The notes beneath the pieces are model-generated. The model searched no databases. It was not told the DNA's origin and was given only the letters and a program-made list of their open reading frames with translations. The position numbers and the translations under genes are program-made. Of a stretch of 64,000 nt of DNA, positions 1 through 8,694 are shown in pieces (the stretch's first letter is position 1; every line of letters begins with the position of its first letter). Origin of the DNA: Deferribacter thermophilus (GTDB taxonomy: Bacteria > Chrysiogenota > Deferribacteres > Deferribacterales > Deferribacteraceae); contig NZ_JAPNXM010000006.1 of NCBI RefSeq assembly GCF_049472675.1, forward strand, positions 1-64,000. The letters run 5' to 3'.

Positions 1-77
1 CATATAAATCCTCCTGTTTGTTCTTTAGTTAACATATTTTCAGGAGGATTTACACAGTTTTAGTTACAGAGCCTATA
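1..77 (-). mobile_element. IS256-like insertion sequence end (rest lies outside the window)
   Basis: Read on the minus strand, the stretch from 77 downward begins GGCTCTGTAACTAAAACTG and continues TGTGTAAA. This resembles IS256-type terminal repeats and shares about 15 of 20 positions with the relic end at 48500. It then holds an AGGAGG ribosome binding site and an ATG at 3..1, so a gene (presumably the transposase) starts exactly at the window edge. The adjoining HAD reading frame stops inside this sequence, as expected for an insertion. No transposase protein is visible, so the family call rests on the end sequence only. Confidence 0.5.
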
Positions 78-383
78 AAGTTTCTCTAATGTGACTTTTA
101 AGTTTTTTTCGGGTTTCATTAAGTCTAAAAAGTTTTTAAAATTCATGTTATTAGCAAACTTTAAAATCTCCTCTACCAGGTTTTCATCATCTGTAAGCAT
201 TCTTATTATCTCTTCATTTGTTTTCATTAGTGCATTTTTTACATCTTCATGGTTGTCCCTTTTTATTTTAGGTAAATTAAACTTTTCACAAATAAAATCG
301 TAATATGCAAGGACTGCTTCTTCACTATCAAATAAGACACCATCGCAATCATAAACTATTGTATCAACTGTTTTGTTCAACAA
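60..383 (-). pseudogene. HAD-family hydrolase, 3' part lost to IS insertion
   Basis: The 107-residue product starts like a phosphoglycolate-phosphatase-type HAD enzyme. Residues 8-19 carry the motif I core DCDGVLFDSEEA with the nucleophile Asp, followed by an alpha-helical cap region. Complete HAD proteins of this type are about 200-230 residues with motifs II-IV downstream; all are missing here. The frame ends Lys-Leu-Tyr-Arg-Leu-Cys-Asn-stop, and the last three residues and stop are encoded by the IS-like end that begins near 77. The start lies 20 nt inside the end of the dus gene, so it was the last gene of the ftsEX operon. It is almost certainly inactive. Confidence 0.7.
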
Positions 384-1344
384 ATTCCTCCAATAATTTT
401 ATCATTTTATTTTCATCATTTGATTGATAGATTTTTTTTCTTAATTCTGTTGAACCCTTATAACCTTTTAAAAACCACACTATATATTTTTTTACAATAT
501 CTAAATAATTGTTTCTATAATTTTTTTCCAAATTGAGTAATTTGTAAATTAAGTCAATTTTCTCACTTAAACTAAGATATTCATGAGTACTGATATTCTC
601 TTTTATAGCTTTGAATATCCAAGGAGATTTCATCATGCCTCTACCTATCATAACAGCATCAACACCTGTTGATAGTAATCGCTCAAAACTGTTTCTATCA
701 ATAACATTACCGTTACCAATGAGTGTTATATTTTTTCTTAAAGTTGCTAATTCACTAAGAGCTTCATAATGAATATTGCCTGAAAACATTTCAGTTTTAG
801 TTCTAGCGTGCATAGTTAAGATATCAACCCCTTCATTTTCGCATATTTTAAGTATCTCTTTATATACCAAAGAATTATTATCCCAACCAAGCCTTGTTTT
901 TACGCTTATTGGTTTATTTGTTGCTTTTCTCATTTTTTTAATTATCTCTTTCAAATTATTTAAATCTTTGAGTAAGTAAGAGCCTGCATTAGATTTTATT
1001 ACCTTTTTAACTGGACAGCCTGCATTTAAATCATATCCATCTGGAGAAGCGATTTCTTCGCAAACTTTGATAGCTTCGTAAAAGGATTCAGGATTATTAC
1101 CAAATAATTGGATAAATATAGGTCTATCAAAGTCGTAAATTTTTGTATATTCTAATGTAGATTTAATTTTTCTTTTGATACCTTCGACTGAAACCATTTC
1201 TGTAAAAATTAAACCATCAAAGAAAATCCTAATTATTTGTCTAAAAGGGGGAGTAGTAATACCTGCAAGTGGTGCTCCAACCATTTTATACCTTTTTATA
1301 ACATCTATAATATAATCTTTAGTCGATATTTGGTCTAACATCAT
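364..1344 (-). CDS. dus: tRNA-dihydrouridine synthase
   Basis: FMN-dependent enzyme that reduces uridines in the tRNA D-loop. The N-terminal APLAGIT..PFR motif (about residues 24-35), the catalytic cysteine in NAGCPVKK (C110) and the VKTRLGW segment near 148 are the DusB/DusC-type signatures; the length (326 aa) fits the family. The first ATG overlaps the end of tsaD by 26 nt. A second ATG at 1284, preceded by AAAAAGG, would give a protein starting directly at the barrel (Met21), so the true start is uncertain. It sits between tsaD and the broken HAD gene in the same operon. Confidence 0.9.
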   Translation of the reverse strand: MMLDQISTKDYIIDVIKRYKMVGAPLAGITTPPFRQIIRIFFDGLIFTEMVSVEGIKRKIKSTLEYTKIYDFDRPIFIQLFGNNPESFYEAIKVCEEIASPDGYDLNAGCPVKKVIKSNAGSYLLKDLNNLKEIIKKMRKATNKPISVKTRLGWDNNSLVYKEILKICENEGVDILTMHARTKTEMFSGNIHYEALSELATLRKNITLIGNGNVIDRNSFERLLSTGVDAVMIGRGMMKSPWIFKAIKENISTHEYLSLSEKIDLIYKLLNLEKNYRNNYLDIVKKYIVWFLKGYKGSTELRKKIYQSNDENKMIKLLEEFVEQNS

Positions 1345-2308
1345 AGGCCGTTTCTCTTAATCCCATAAATATCTTCTTGCTAAAAAACTTATACGCTGTA
1401 TATGCTATCATATCACCGTTATCTGTAGATAATCTTTTAGAAGGGAAATAGACATTAATACCCTTTTTTTGATAGTATTTGGTTAGTTTATCTCTGAGAT
1501 AACCGTTTGCAGAAACCCCTCCAGTTACAACCAGTTTGTTTACTTTGTATTCTTTTAATATAATATCGAATTTGTGTGTTAGATTTTTTAAAATACTTTT
1601 TTGAAAAGAGGCGCAAATATCTGCAGCAGTGTATTTGTTTTCATCAATAGTGTTTATAACAGCAGTTTTTATACCACTAAATGAAAATAATTTATCATTT
1701 TTCAATGCGATAGGGAAAACTAATCTGTTTTCATCACCATTTTTTGCCATTTTTTCTATTTCTGGTCCACCTGGATAAGGAAGACCTAATTTTTTAGCTA
1801 CTTTGTCAAAGCATTCTCCAACTGCATCATCAATTGTATAAGATAAAAGATTAAAATTATAGGCTTTATCCACATAATAAACATGCGTATGTCCGCCAGA
1901 GATTATTAATGAGATATAAGGAGGTGAGAGCTCTAAATGTTCTAATTCTGTAGAAAGTGTATGGGCAGCAAGATGATTTACCCCTATTAATGGTTTTTTT
2001 AGACTATACGAAAGCCCTTTTGCAAATGATACTCCAACGAATAAAGAACCTATTAAACCGGGGGCATTTGTAACACCTATTAGATCTATATCTTCAATAT
2101 CAATTTTTGCATCATTAACAACCTCATTGAAAATTTCTTCTAACTTTATTAGGTGGTTTCTTGAGGCTATTTCGGGGACAACTCCACCAAATCTTTTATG
2201 AAGCTCCACCTGAGAAGATATTTTACTTGATAGAATACTATTTGTATTAGAATCGTAAATAGCCATAGAAGTTTCATCGCAAGATGTTTCAATACCTAGT
2301 ACAATCAT
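1319..2308 (-). CDS. tsaD: tRNA N6-threonylcarbamoyladenosine transferase TsaD
   Basis: Transfers the threonylcarbamoyl group to A37 of ANN-decoding tRNAs, working with TsaB and TsaE. The protein (329 aa) has the ASKHA-fold N-terminal motif GIETSCDETS (residues 5-14), the metal-binding NHLAAH (H112, H116), the SGGHTH loop and the C-terminal STDNGDMIAY motif with the metal-ligand Asp. Length and motifs are complete. Its ATG overlaps the stop of the upstream deacetylase gene by one base, indicating translational coupling within the minus-strand operon. Confidence 0.96.
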   Translation of the reverse strand: MIVLGIETSCDETSMAIYDSNTNSILSSKISSQVELHKRFGGVVPEIASRNHLIKLEEIFNEVVNDAKIDIEDIDLIGVTNAPGLIGSLFVGVSFAKGLSYSLKKPLIGVNHLAAHTLSTELEHLELSPPYISLIISGGHTHVYYVDKAYNFNLLSYTIDDAVGECFDKVAKKLGLPYPGGPEIEKMAKNGDENRLVFPIALKNDKLFSFSGIKTAVINTIDENKYTAADICASFQKSILKNLTHKFDIILKEYKVNKLVVTGGVSANGYLRDKLTKYYQKKGINVYFPSKRLSTDNGDMIAYTAYKFFSKKIFMGLRETAYDVRPNID

Positions 2309-3462
2309 TAATTAACCACCTCTAATATACTTACAATTTTGATATTTTTTCTAGCAATATTTGGTAGCTCTTGTGAAAGTACTTCAACAGTATTTTCCTT
2401 TAAATGACCTATAATTATTACTTCATTTCTTTTTTCAAAAAGTTCTAATGCCTTATAAAGCATCTCTTTGATAGCAGATTTGTCATCTATATTGTCGATA
2501 AATTTATTATTAATGCCACATTTCATTTTTAAATTTTTGCATACATTATAAGCAACAGTTTTAGAGCTTGTATGACTATCAACAAAAACTTTTGTATATT
2601 TTTTTAATTCTTTTAAAACTTCATTCATTTTTACTCGATTTTCTGTTAAAGCAGATCCCATGTGATTATTTGCCCCATCGATAACTCCAATAGATTCTAC
2701 ATCTTTTTTCAATATTATTTCAATTAATGATTTAGGAGTATTTAAAAATATTGCTCCCATACCTGGATCAACAGATGGATAACTTTTAGGTTGCATTGGT
2801 AGATGTAGAAATACTACTTTATTATTTTTGCGAGCTAAATCAGCAGTTTCTTTACTATACTTTAAGAAAGGTATTATAGAAAATGTTATAGGATAAGGGA
2901 TTGAAGCTAATTTTTCAGCTAATTTAAGATTATTTCCACAATCATCTATAATGATTGCCAGTTTTTTTTCTTTATTGTGATTTTTTGGCAAAATTTTCTT
3001 TGCGTTTTTTATATTATCTTTATGACTTATATTGTTAATATAAAACTGAAGTAAAATATTCCCTTTTTGTGCAGTTATTAGATTTTTATTTAAAGATATA
3101 TTTTTATAATCATTTTGTGATAAGTAGGTAGAAAGGGTGTATAAAAACTCTGAATTATCTGTAGTAATTTTATAATTTAAAAAAACTTTATTATTTTTAT
3201 ATAATATACTTTCTTTTACAGAGGATTTATCAATTTCTAAATCGAAAAACAGTGTTTTGATATCTTTTTTTATGTTTTCGATTTGTATTAACTTATTTTG
3301 TTTTGAAACAATATTAGATTTAACATTTTCAACTTTTATCCTTAATGTAACTATAATGATTAGTAAAATTAGAACAAAAAAAATTCCACCAACAATAACT
3401 GTTGGTGGAACTTTTTTTTGTCTTTTTTTTCTTTTATTTGTTCGCTTTTTCTTTGTTGCCAT
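2308..3462 (-). CDS. Divergent polysaccharide deacetylase (YibQ/DUF610 family), membrane-anchored
   Basis: Protein of 384 aa with a Lys/Arg-rich cytoplasmic start (residues 1-17) and one membrane segment (about 20-42). A linker follows, and from about 165 there is a divergent polysaccharide deacetylase domain: LAIIIDDCG, FSIIPFL, VFLHLPMQP and the NNHMGSALT segment. The family is repeatedly found beside ctpA and envC and is thought to act on periplasmic glycans; its exact substrate is unknown. The start codon lies inside the end of ctpA (29-nt overlap), so the two are translated together. Confidence 0.85.
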   Translation of the reverse strand: MATKKKRTNKRKKRQKKVPPTVIVGGIFFVLILLIIIVTLRIKVENVKSNIVSKQNKLIQIENIKKDIKTLFFDLEIDKSSVKESILYKNNKVFLNYKITTDNSEFLYTLSTYLSQNDYKNISLNKNLITAQKGNILLQFYINNISHKDNIKNAKKILPKNHNKEKKLAIIIDDCGNNLKLAEKLASIPYPITFSIIPFLKYSKETADLARKNNKVVFLHLPMQPKSYPSVDPGMGAIFLNTPKSLIEIILKKDVESIGVIDGANNHMGSALTENRVKMNEVLKELKKYTKVFVDSHTSSKTVAYNVCKNLKMKCGINNKFIDNIDDKSAIKEMLYKALELFEKRNEVIIIGHLKENTVEVLSQELPNIARKNIKIVSILEVVN

Positions 3463-4741
3463 ATTTGATTAACCCTTTTAGTATATCTGCAGCAACTTTT
3501 AGTTGTAAATCCTTATTCAATTCTTCTTCTATATTTGTATTGTTATCTGAGATATTGAAACCAGCTTCTTTTAATTGGTCATTATCTAAATGATGCTCTA
3601 AATCTTTTTCTTTTATCACATGATTATCCTTTTCAATCACAATTTTTCCATCTGGAATAATGATATCAGGTTTAATACCAACATTTTGTATTGAGTGACC
3701 ATTTGGTGTATAATATCTAGCTGTTGTAATTTTTATAGCAGAACCATCATTTAAAGGTATAATTGTCTGAACACTGGCTTTACCAAATGAAGTTTCACCA
3801 ACAATTATTGCTCTATTGTAATCTTTCATTGCTCCAGAAAAGATTTCAGATGCAGAAGCTGAACCTTCATTGATAAGTACAACCATGGGGATATCTAAAT
3901 CTCTATAAGAAAGTAGGTAAGATTTATAATGTTTCTCTTTACCATCTCTATCTTTTGTAAATACTACAGTTTTTCCTGCAGGCAAGAATATACTTGAAAC
4001 CTTTATTGCTTCATTTAATAAGCCTCCAGGGTTATTTCTAAGATCAAAAATTAGACCTTTTATACTTTTATTTTTTAATTCTTTTAAAGCTGAGATTACT
4101 TCATCAGAAGCTTTATCTTTGAATTGGGTTAATTTTATATAACCTAAATCCTCTATAGTTTTATATTTTACAGCTTTAATTTTTATTATTGCCCTTGTAA
4201 TGGTAACATCAAAAGGTTTATCAACCCCTTTTCTAAAAATTGTTATTGTTACTTTTGTACCAGGTTTACCCCTTAGCTTTTTTACTGCCTCTTCTAAAGT
4301 TATATTTGCTGTAGATTTTCCGTTTATTTTAATTATTTTATCCCCAGCTTTAAGTCCAGCTTTCCAAGCAGGAGTATCTTCTAATGGGGCGATAACTGTT
4401 AAAATATTATCTTTTATTCCTATGGTTATACCAAGACCTCCAAATTCACCTTTTGTTTCAATTTGGAACTCTTTAAACATATCTTTATCAAAGTAGTTAG
4501 AGTGTGGATCTAGCTCATGAAGCATCCCCTTTATTGCTCCATTAATTAATTTTTCAGTATCAACTTTTTCAACATAATTTTCCTGAACAATACTCATTAC
4601 ATTGGTAAATTTTTCTAAAAGCTCATATTTGCTACTTTTAGCAGCATAAACATCATTTATTTTCAAACTAATGAGAAATAAAAATAGTAATATTGTAAAA
4701 AATGACCCAAAAGTTACTAAAAGTATTTTTTTCTTACTCAT
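3434..4741 (-). CDS. ctpA: C-terminal processing peptidase, S41 family
   Basis: Periplasmic serine protease of the CtpA/Prc type that trims or degrades exported proteins, often peptidoglycan hydrolases. It has an N-terminal signal/anchor (about residues 5-27), a PDZ domain around 95-185 with GGLGITIG, and the S41 core. By alignment with the E. coli Prc Ser-Lys dyad, the catalytic Ser is S296 in NEGSASASE and the Lys is K321 in SFGKASVQ. The 435-aa length is typical. It overlaps envC by 8 nt, consistent with a role in controlling EnvC-linked amidase activity in this operon (inference). Confidence 0.93.
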   Translation of the reverse strand: MSKKKILLVTFGSFFTILLFLFLISLKINDVYAAKSSKYELLEKFTNVMSIVQENYVEKVDTEKLINGAIKGMLHELDPHSNYFDKDMFKEFQIETKGEFGGLGITIGIKDNILTVIAPLEDTPAWKAGLKAGDKIIKINGKSTANITLEEAVKKLRGKPGTKVTITIFRKGVDKPFDVTITRAIIKIKAVKYKTIEDLGYIKLTQFKDKASDEVISALKELKNKSIKGLIFDLRNNPGGLLNEAIKVSSIFLPAGKTVVFTKDRDGKEKHYKSYLLSYRDLDIPMVVLINEGSASASEIFSGAMKDYNRAIIVGETSFGKASVQTIIPLNDGSAIKITTARYYTPNGHSIQNVGIKPDIIIPDGKIVIEKDNHVIKEKDLEHHLDNDQLKEAGFNISDNNTNIEEELNKDLQLKVAADILKGLIKYGNKEKANK

Positions 4742-5909
4742 TCATTTCCTCCTTTTTAATAAGCCAGTTTAAAGGATCTACAGCAATACTTTCCTTTCTA
4801 ATTTCAAAATAAAGATATGATGAATTATTATATAAATCAACATCTATTATTCCAATTTTGTCACCTTTTTTAACCTTTTGTCCGAGTGTTACTAATACTT
4901 CATCTATATTGGCGTACAATGTGTAAAAATATTTGTCATGGTTAATGATAATTATATTTCCTAAGCCTCTTACCCAGTCCAAATATTTTACTTCTCCATC
5001 AAAAACAGCATAAACATAGCCATCACCAGTTAGTTGAATCTTAATTCCGTTGTTATTAATTACACCTTTAAAACCTTTGATTTTTTTAGGGCCAAAAAAT
5101 TCAACAACTTTCCCTTCTGCTGGCCAAATAATTTTCCCTTTATTCTTAAAAAAATTGCTTTCAATAATTTTTTTCTCACCACTTTTTTCAATTGATTTAT
5201 TTATTTTTTCAAATTTTTTCTCTAATTCTTTCTTTTTGTTTTCTAAAGCATTTAAATATTGTTTCAAATTTTGCTCGTCTTCTTTTAATAATGCAAGATA
5301 CTGTTTTTTTTGGATTGATTCATTTTCGAGTTTATTTACAATACTTAATTTAAGCTTTCTGATTTTTTGCAAATCATTTGTTTTTTGGTTTAAATCTTTT
5401 TTTAAGTTGTTTAGTTTTTCATTAATTTTGTTGTATTCTTCTATTAAGCTAAATATTTTTGAATTTACTATATCTATTAAGTCAAGAGTTGATTTAACAT
5501 CATAGTATCTTTTTGTAAAAAGTAAGAGTTTGATTTTCATAAATTTTTGATTATCAATAAGATAACTATTAAAACTTTTGATTTTTTCTTCTAATACTTT
5601 TTTTAATTGAGTATTTTCTTTAATTTTTTCTTCAATTTTTATTTTTTCTTTGTTTATTTCATCTATTTTTTTATTAATAGAGTTAAGTATTTTATATTGT
5701 TCATTTATATGTTTTTCTAAAATTTGAATTTTTGATGATAGATCTTTCTTGCTTTTAATTACTAAATTTAGTTTTTTATTTTCTTTTTTAATTTCATTTT
5801 GAATTTCTTTAAGATATTTACTTATATTATCATAATCTTCAATTAATATTGTATAGCCAAATTGTGTATAAATAATAAAAAACAAAAAGAATATAAGTCT
5901 ATAAATCAT
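4734..5909 (-). CDS. envC: Murein hydrolase activator EnvC family protein (degenerate M23)
   Basis: Exported 391-aa protein: signal sequence (about 1-20), long coiled coil (about 25-245) rich in Lys/Glu/Asn, then a LytM/M23-like domain (about 265-385). The zinc ligands of active M23 peptidases are replaced: the usual H-x-GID-I is NNGIKI, and the C-terminal H-x-E-I-R is YFEIR. It should therefore bind and activate an amidase rather than cut peptidoglycan. In E. coli, FtsEX uses ATP hydrolysis to switch EnvC; here ftsX and ftsE lie directly upstream with overlaps, so the same circuit is strongly implied. Confidence 0.9.
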   Translation of the reverse strand: MIYRLIFFLFFIIYTQFGYTILIEDYDNISKYLKEIQNEIKKENKKLNLVIKSKKDLSSKIQILEKHINEQYKILNSINKKIDEINKEKIKIEEKIKENTQLKKVLEEKIKSFNSYLIDNQKFMKIKLLLFTKRYYDVKSTLDLIDIVNSKIFSLIEEYNKINEKLNNLKKDLNQKTNDLQKIRKLKLSIVNKLENESIQKKQYLALLKEDEQNLKQYLNALENKKKELEKKFEKINKSIEKSGEKKIIESNFFKNKGKIIWPAEGKVVEFFGPKKIKGFKGVINNNGIKIQLTGDGYVYAVFDGEVKYLDWVRGLGNIIIINHDKYFYTLYANIDEVLVTLGQKVKKGDKIGIIDVDLYNNSSYLYFEIRKESIAVDPLNWLIKKEEMNE

Positions 5910-6795
5910 AAATGGAACCAGACCTTTTAATAAAACTATTCGAACTGATGTAACTAAAACATATTATCAATAGAATGAAAAATATAATGTAAATAGTTAT
6001 AAAATTAAAATCTGGGGTTTTGATAAAATGTATTTTCAAACTTAACAAAGACTTATTAATTAAAAAATTTACTATTAAATATGACATAGATATTGACAAT
6101 AAAAATGAAATTAGTGCTTCAATAAGTGATGAAAAAATGATTGGCACAATAATGAAAGCTTTTGTTGCTCCTACCAAAGATAAAATCTTAATTTCTCTTT
6201 TAAATTTATACATATTTAACTTAATTGTGTTATATACAATTGATGCAATAGAGAGTGAAATAAAGACTGTTAAGATAATAAAAAAGAAGTTTATAGAATA
6301 TTTAATTTTTGCAAAACTAATAATCCATGATTCTCCTATAGAGGTTTTTTGAACACCGTCTAATTGTTCTAAATTTTCTTTTAGTTTATATATATAATTT
6401 AAATCTCTAAATTTCTCTTTTATAGTTGCTTCAATAAATTCTGGAAAAAGTTCTGGAGGGATTGTCTTTGTATATTCATCTATTTCTTCATTGTTTTTTA
6501 ATATTTTGTAAGCATCAAGACTTGAGTAATATTTAGCACTTTTAATCCCATCTAACTTCTTTAATGTTTCTAAAATATTTGTTATAGTTTGGTTATCGTT
6601 GTTTTTTAAATATATCCTAATTGATTCTATTTTTGATAGTTCATTGAAAAAACTATTAGTAGAATATATTAATGTCCCAATTATATTCAAAAGTAAAAGA
6701 ATTGTGGTTATTGAAATAATACTTGTAATATTATTTTTAAAATTTCTTTTGAAAAAAATTACCCCTTTTTTAATTAGAAAAAGAAATTTAATCAT
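5899..6795 (-). CDS. ftsX: Cell division permease-like protein FtsX
   Basis: Four-TM FtsX-type protein (298 aa): the first TM at about 22-45, a periplasmic domain (about 50-165) carrying the fold used to contact EnvC, then three TM segments in the C-terminal half. It pairs with the FtsE ATPase encoded immediately upstream (8-nt overlap) and with EnvC encoded immediately downstream (11-nt overlap). Role: transmits FtsE ATP hydrolysis across the inner membrane to control septal peptidoglycan hydrolysis. Confidence 0.93.
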   Translation of the reverse strand: MIKFLFLIKKGVIFFKRNFKNNITSIISITTILLLLNIIGTLIYSTNSFFNELSKIESIRIYLKNNDNQTITNILETLKKLDGIKSAKYYSSLDAYKILKNNEEIDEYTKTIPPELFPEFIEATIKEKFRDLNYIYKLKENLEQLDGVQKTSIGESWIISFAKIKYSINFFFIILTVFISLSIASIVYNTIKLNMYKFKREIKILSLVGATKAFIIVPIIFSSLIEALISFLLSISMSYLIVNFLINKSLLSLKIHFIKTPDFNFITIYIIFFILLIICFSYISSNSFIKRSGSIYDL

Positions 6796-7456
6796 TTTTT
6801 AAATCCCTAACGATCTTACCATTTTCTAATTCTATTACTCTAGCAGGGAATTTTTCAATCATGTATTTATCATGTGTTGCAACTATTACTGTAGAGCCAT
6901 TTCTTGCAATATTTTGTAATAATTTTATCGTAATTTCTGCCCTTTCAGGGTCTAAATTACCAGTTGGTTCATCGGCTAATATAATTGATGGTTCGTTTAT
7001 TAGGGCTCTTGCTATAGCTACCCTTTGCTTTTCACCACCTGAGAGTTTTTTCACTATTGTATTTCTCTTGGTAAAAATATCTAATTGATGTAATAGAGGT
7101 ATTATTTTATTTTCCATAGATTTTTTTTCTAAATAAAATATTTCTAATGCGATTTTAATATTTTCATAAACTGTGTAATCTTCCAAAAGTTTAAAATCTT
7201 GAAAAATAACACCTATATTTCTTCTCAAATATGGGATACTACTTTCTGTGATATAGTTTAGGTTTTTTTTAGCTATTAAGACTACTCCTGAAGTTGGTAA
7301 CAAATCAGCATAAATTAATCTGAGTAAAGTAGATTTCCCTGCGCCACTTTTTCCTGTAATATAAACAAATTCACCACGATTGATTTTAAATGAGACATTG
7401 TTAAGAGCTTTTTTATCGCCGAAAAAACTAACGGTAACATTGTGAAAATCAATCAT
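6788..7456 (-). CDS. ftsE: Cell division ATP-binding protein FtsE
   Basis: ABC-type ATPase of 222 aa. Walker A is GKSGAGKST (about 35-43), the Q-loop is FQDFKLL, the signature is LSGGEKQR (about 138-145), and Walker B is IILADEPTGNLD; the family's normal length is 220-230 aa. It forms the FtsEX complex at the division septum. The stop overlaps ftsX, and the ATG overlaps the stop of the 70-aa gene upstream (ATGA type), so expression is coupled through the operon. Confidence 0.96.
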   Translation of the reverse strand: MIDFHNVTVSFFGDKKALNNVSFKINRGEFVYITGKSGAGKSTLLRLIYADLLPTSGVVLIAKKNLNYITESSIPYLRRNIGVIFQDFKLLEDYTVYENIKIALEIFYLEKKSMENKIIPLLHQLDIFTKRNTIVKKLSGGEKQRVAIARALINEPSIILADEPTGNLDPERAEITIKLLQNIARNGSTVIVATHDKYMIEKFPARVIELENGKIVRDLKND

Positions 7457-7665
7457 TGCTTTGATATTTGACCAAGTTTAATTTTATTTTCAACCTCTTT
7501 ATGTAGTTCTAAAGTTGTTTTATAATCTTCAAATTTAGCATCTTTTCTATAAATAACCATGCCGTTATAAAAAACACATATTGTCACTTTGTCATTAACA
7601 ATTTCTGTCTGAACATGATAGATTTTATCGTTAAATTTTACATTTGTGTTAAATGATTTTGCCAC
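7453..7665 (-). CDS. Small conserved protein of unknown function (70 aa)
   Basis: A short soluble protein with the pattern FNTNVKFNDKIYHVQTE near the N-terminus and a V-F-Y-N-G-M-V-I-Y segment in the middle. I recall similar short proteins in Geobacter/Myxococcus-type genomes (HVQTED motif), but no function is established. No signal peptide, TM or cysteines. It sits between the DUF4388 gene (9-nt gap) and ftsE (4-nt overlap), so it is expressed with the division genes. A small beta-rich domain is likely (inference from alternating hydrophobics). Confidence 0.65.
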   Translation of the reverse strand: MAKSFNTNVKFNDKIYHVQTEIVNDKVTICVFYNGMVIYRKDAKFEDYKTTLELHKEVENKIKLGQISKQ

Positions 7666-7674
7666 AATTATTAC

Positions 7675-8694
7675 CTAATACAACTTTTTAGGGTTATGAT
7701 ACAATATAGGGTCATCTTTTTCAATTGTTTTTATTGAATTAATTAAATCGTGATAGGATCTGTTTCTATTTTTTACTTCACTTTGTATTTTTTCATTAGA
7801 AATTATATAATTTTTCACTACATCAAGAGATGTGAGATTTAATGTTAACAGGCTCATTGTAAGAATAAAAATTATTATTATTAAAACATAATAAACAAAT
7901 AAATTGTTAAAAGTCTTTTTTTCTTTTTGGATATTATTAACAGGTTTAATTAAACCATAATTTAGAAATAGATAAACTACTTTTAAAATAGAATGTTCGT
8001 TAAAACCACTTTTTTTTAGAATTTCATTTAAGTTGTTAGAACCATTGATCATGTTAAATATTGCAAATGCTTCTTGATTCAGATAAAATTTATCTTTGAT
8101 TTTTACTACTGGTTCTTCCAATTCTTTATTTGATAACAAAATATTATCTAATAGTTCTTGATTCTTTTGATACACAATATCAAAATTGCTTAGTTTCTTT
8201 TTAAAAAGTTTTATTTCATCTATATTTTTTAAAGCATCGAGAATAACACTATCAATTGATATAGGTTCAATTTCTTTTATATTAAAGTCGATATTTGCTG
8301 ATATAAATTCGTAAGTGCCATTTTCCAAACTCAAAATTTTTTCTAACTTATTTATATTTAAGTTTTTATAAATATCTTTAAATTCTTTTTCAGATACAAT
8401 ATTTTCCTCGACTAACAATTTTCCAAGTCTAATTGGTTTTTTCTTTTGAATGTTTAATATTTCGTTTAATCTTTCTTCTGTGATTATATTTTTAGAGACG
8501 AGATAATTCCCAATTTTAAAATTATCTTCTTCAGTAGTTAATTTAATATCTATAAGTTTTCCTTGGGTAAAATAAATTTCTGCAAATTTATTATTATCTA
8601 TAAAAATATGCAAAATTCCAGATTTTTGATTTTGTGAAATTAATTGTAAAACATCTAATAAACCAAAGTCTTTGATATTCCCTTTTAAGCTCAT
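7675..8694 (-). CDS. DUF4388 (PatA-like N-terminal) domain protein with C-terminal membrane segment
   Basis: Residues 1-60 match the DUF4388 domain (MSLKGNIKDFGLLDVLQLIS, then GILHIF and QGKLIDIK), found in signalling proteins of delta-proteobacteria and related groups. Residues about 65-150 look like the helical MshEN/GspE-N-like module (IGNYLVSKNIITEERL, then RLGKLLVEENIVSEKEF). A single TM segment lies at about 267-290, followed by a short polar tail. No catalytic motif is seen. The start overlaps the stop of the zinc-ribbon membrane protein by one base. A regulatory or scaffold role near the envelope is plausible but unproven. Confidence 0.75.
   Translation of the reverse strand: MSLKGNIKDFGLLDVLQLISQNQKSGILHIFIDNNKFAEIYFTQGKLIDIKLTTEEDNFKIGNYLVSKNIITEERLNEILNIQKKKPIRLGKLLVEENIVSEKEFKDIYKNLNINKLEKILSLENGTYEFISANIDFNIKEIEPISIDSVILDALKNIDEIKLFKKKLSNFDIVYQKNQELLDNILLSNKELEEPVVKIKDKFYLNQEAFAIFNMINGSNNLNEILKKSGFNEHSILKVVYLFLNYGLIKPVNNIQKEKKTFNNLFVYYVLIIIIFILTMSLLTLNLTSLDVVKNYIISNEKIQSEVKNRNRSYHDLINSIKTIEKDDPILYHNPKKLY

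Noticed and set aside
5050..5505. Phe/Ser-rich open frame antisense to envC
   Set aside because: Arises from the Lys/Glu-rich coiled coil on the other strand; no start signals.
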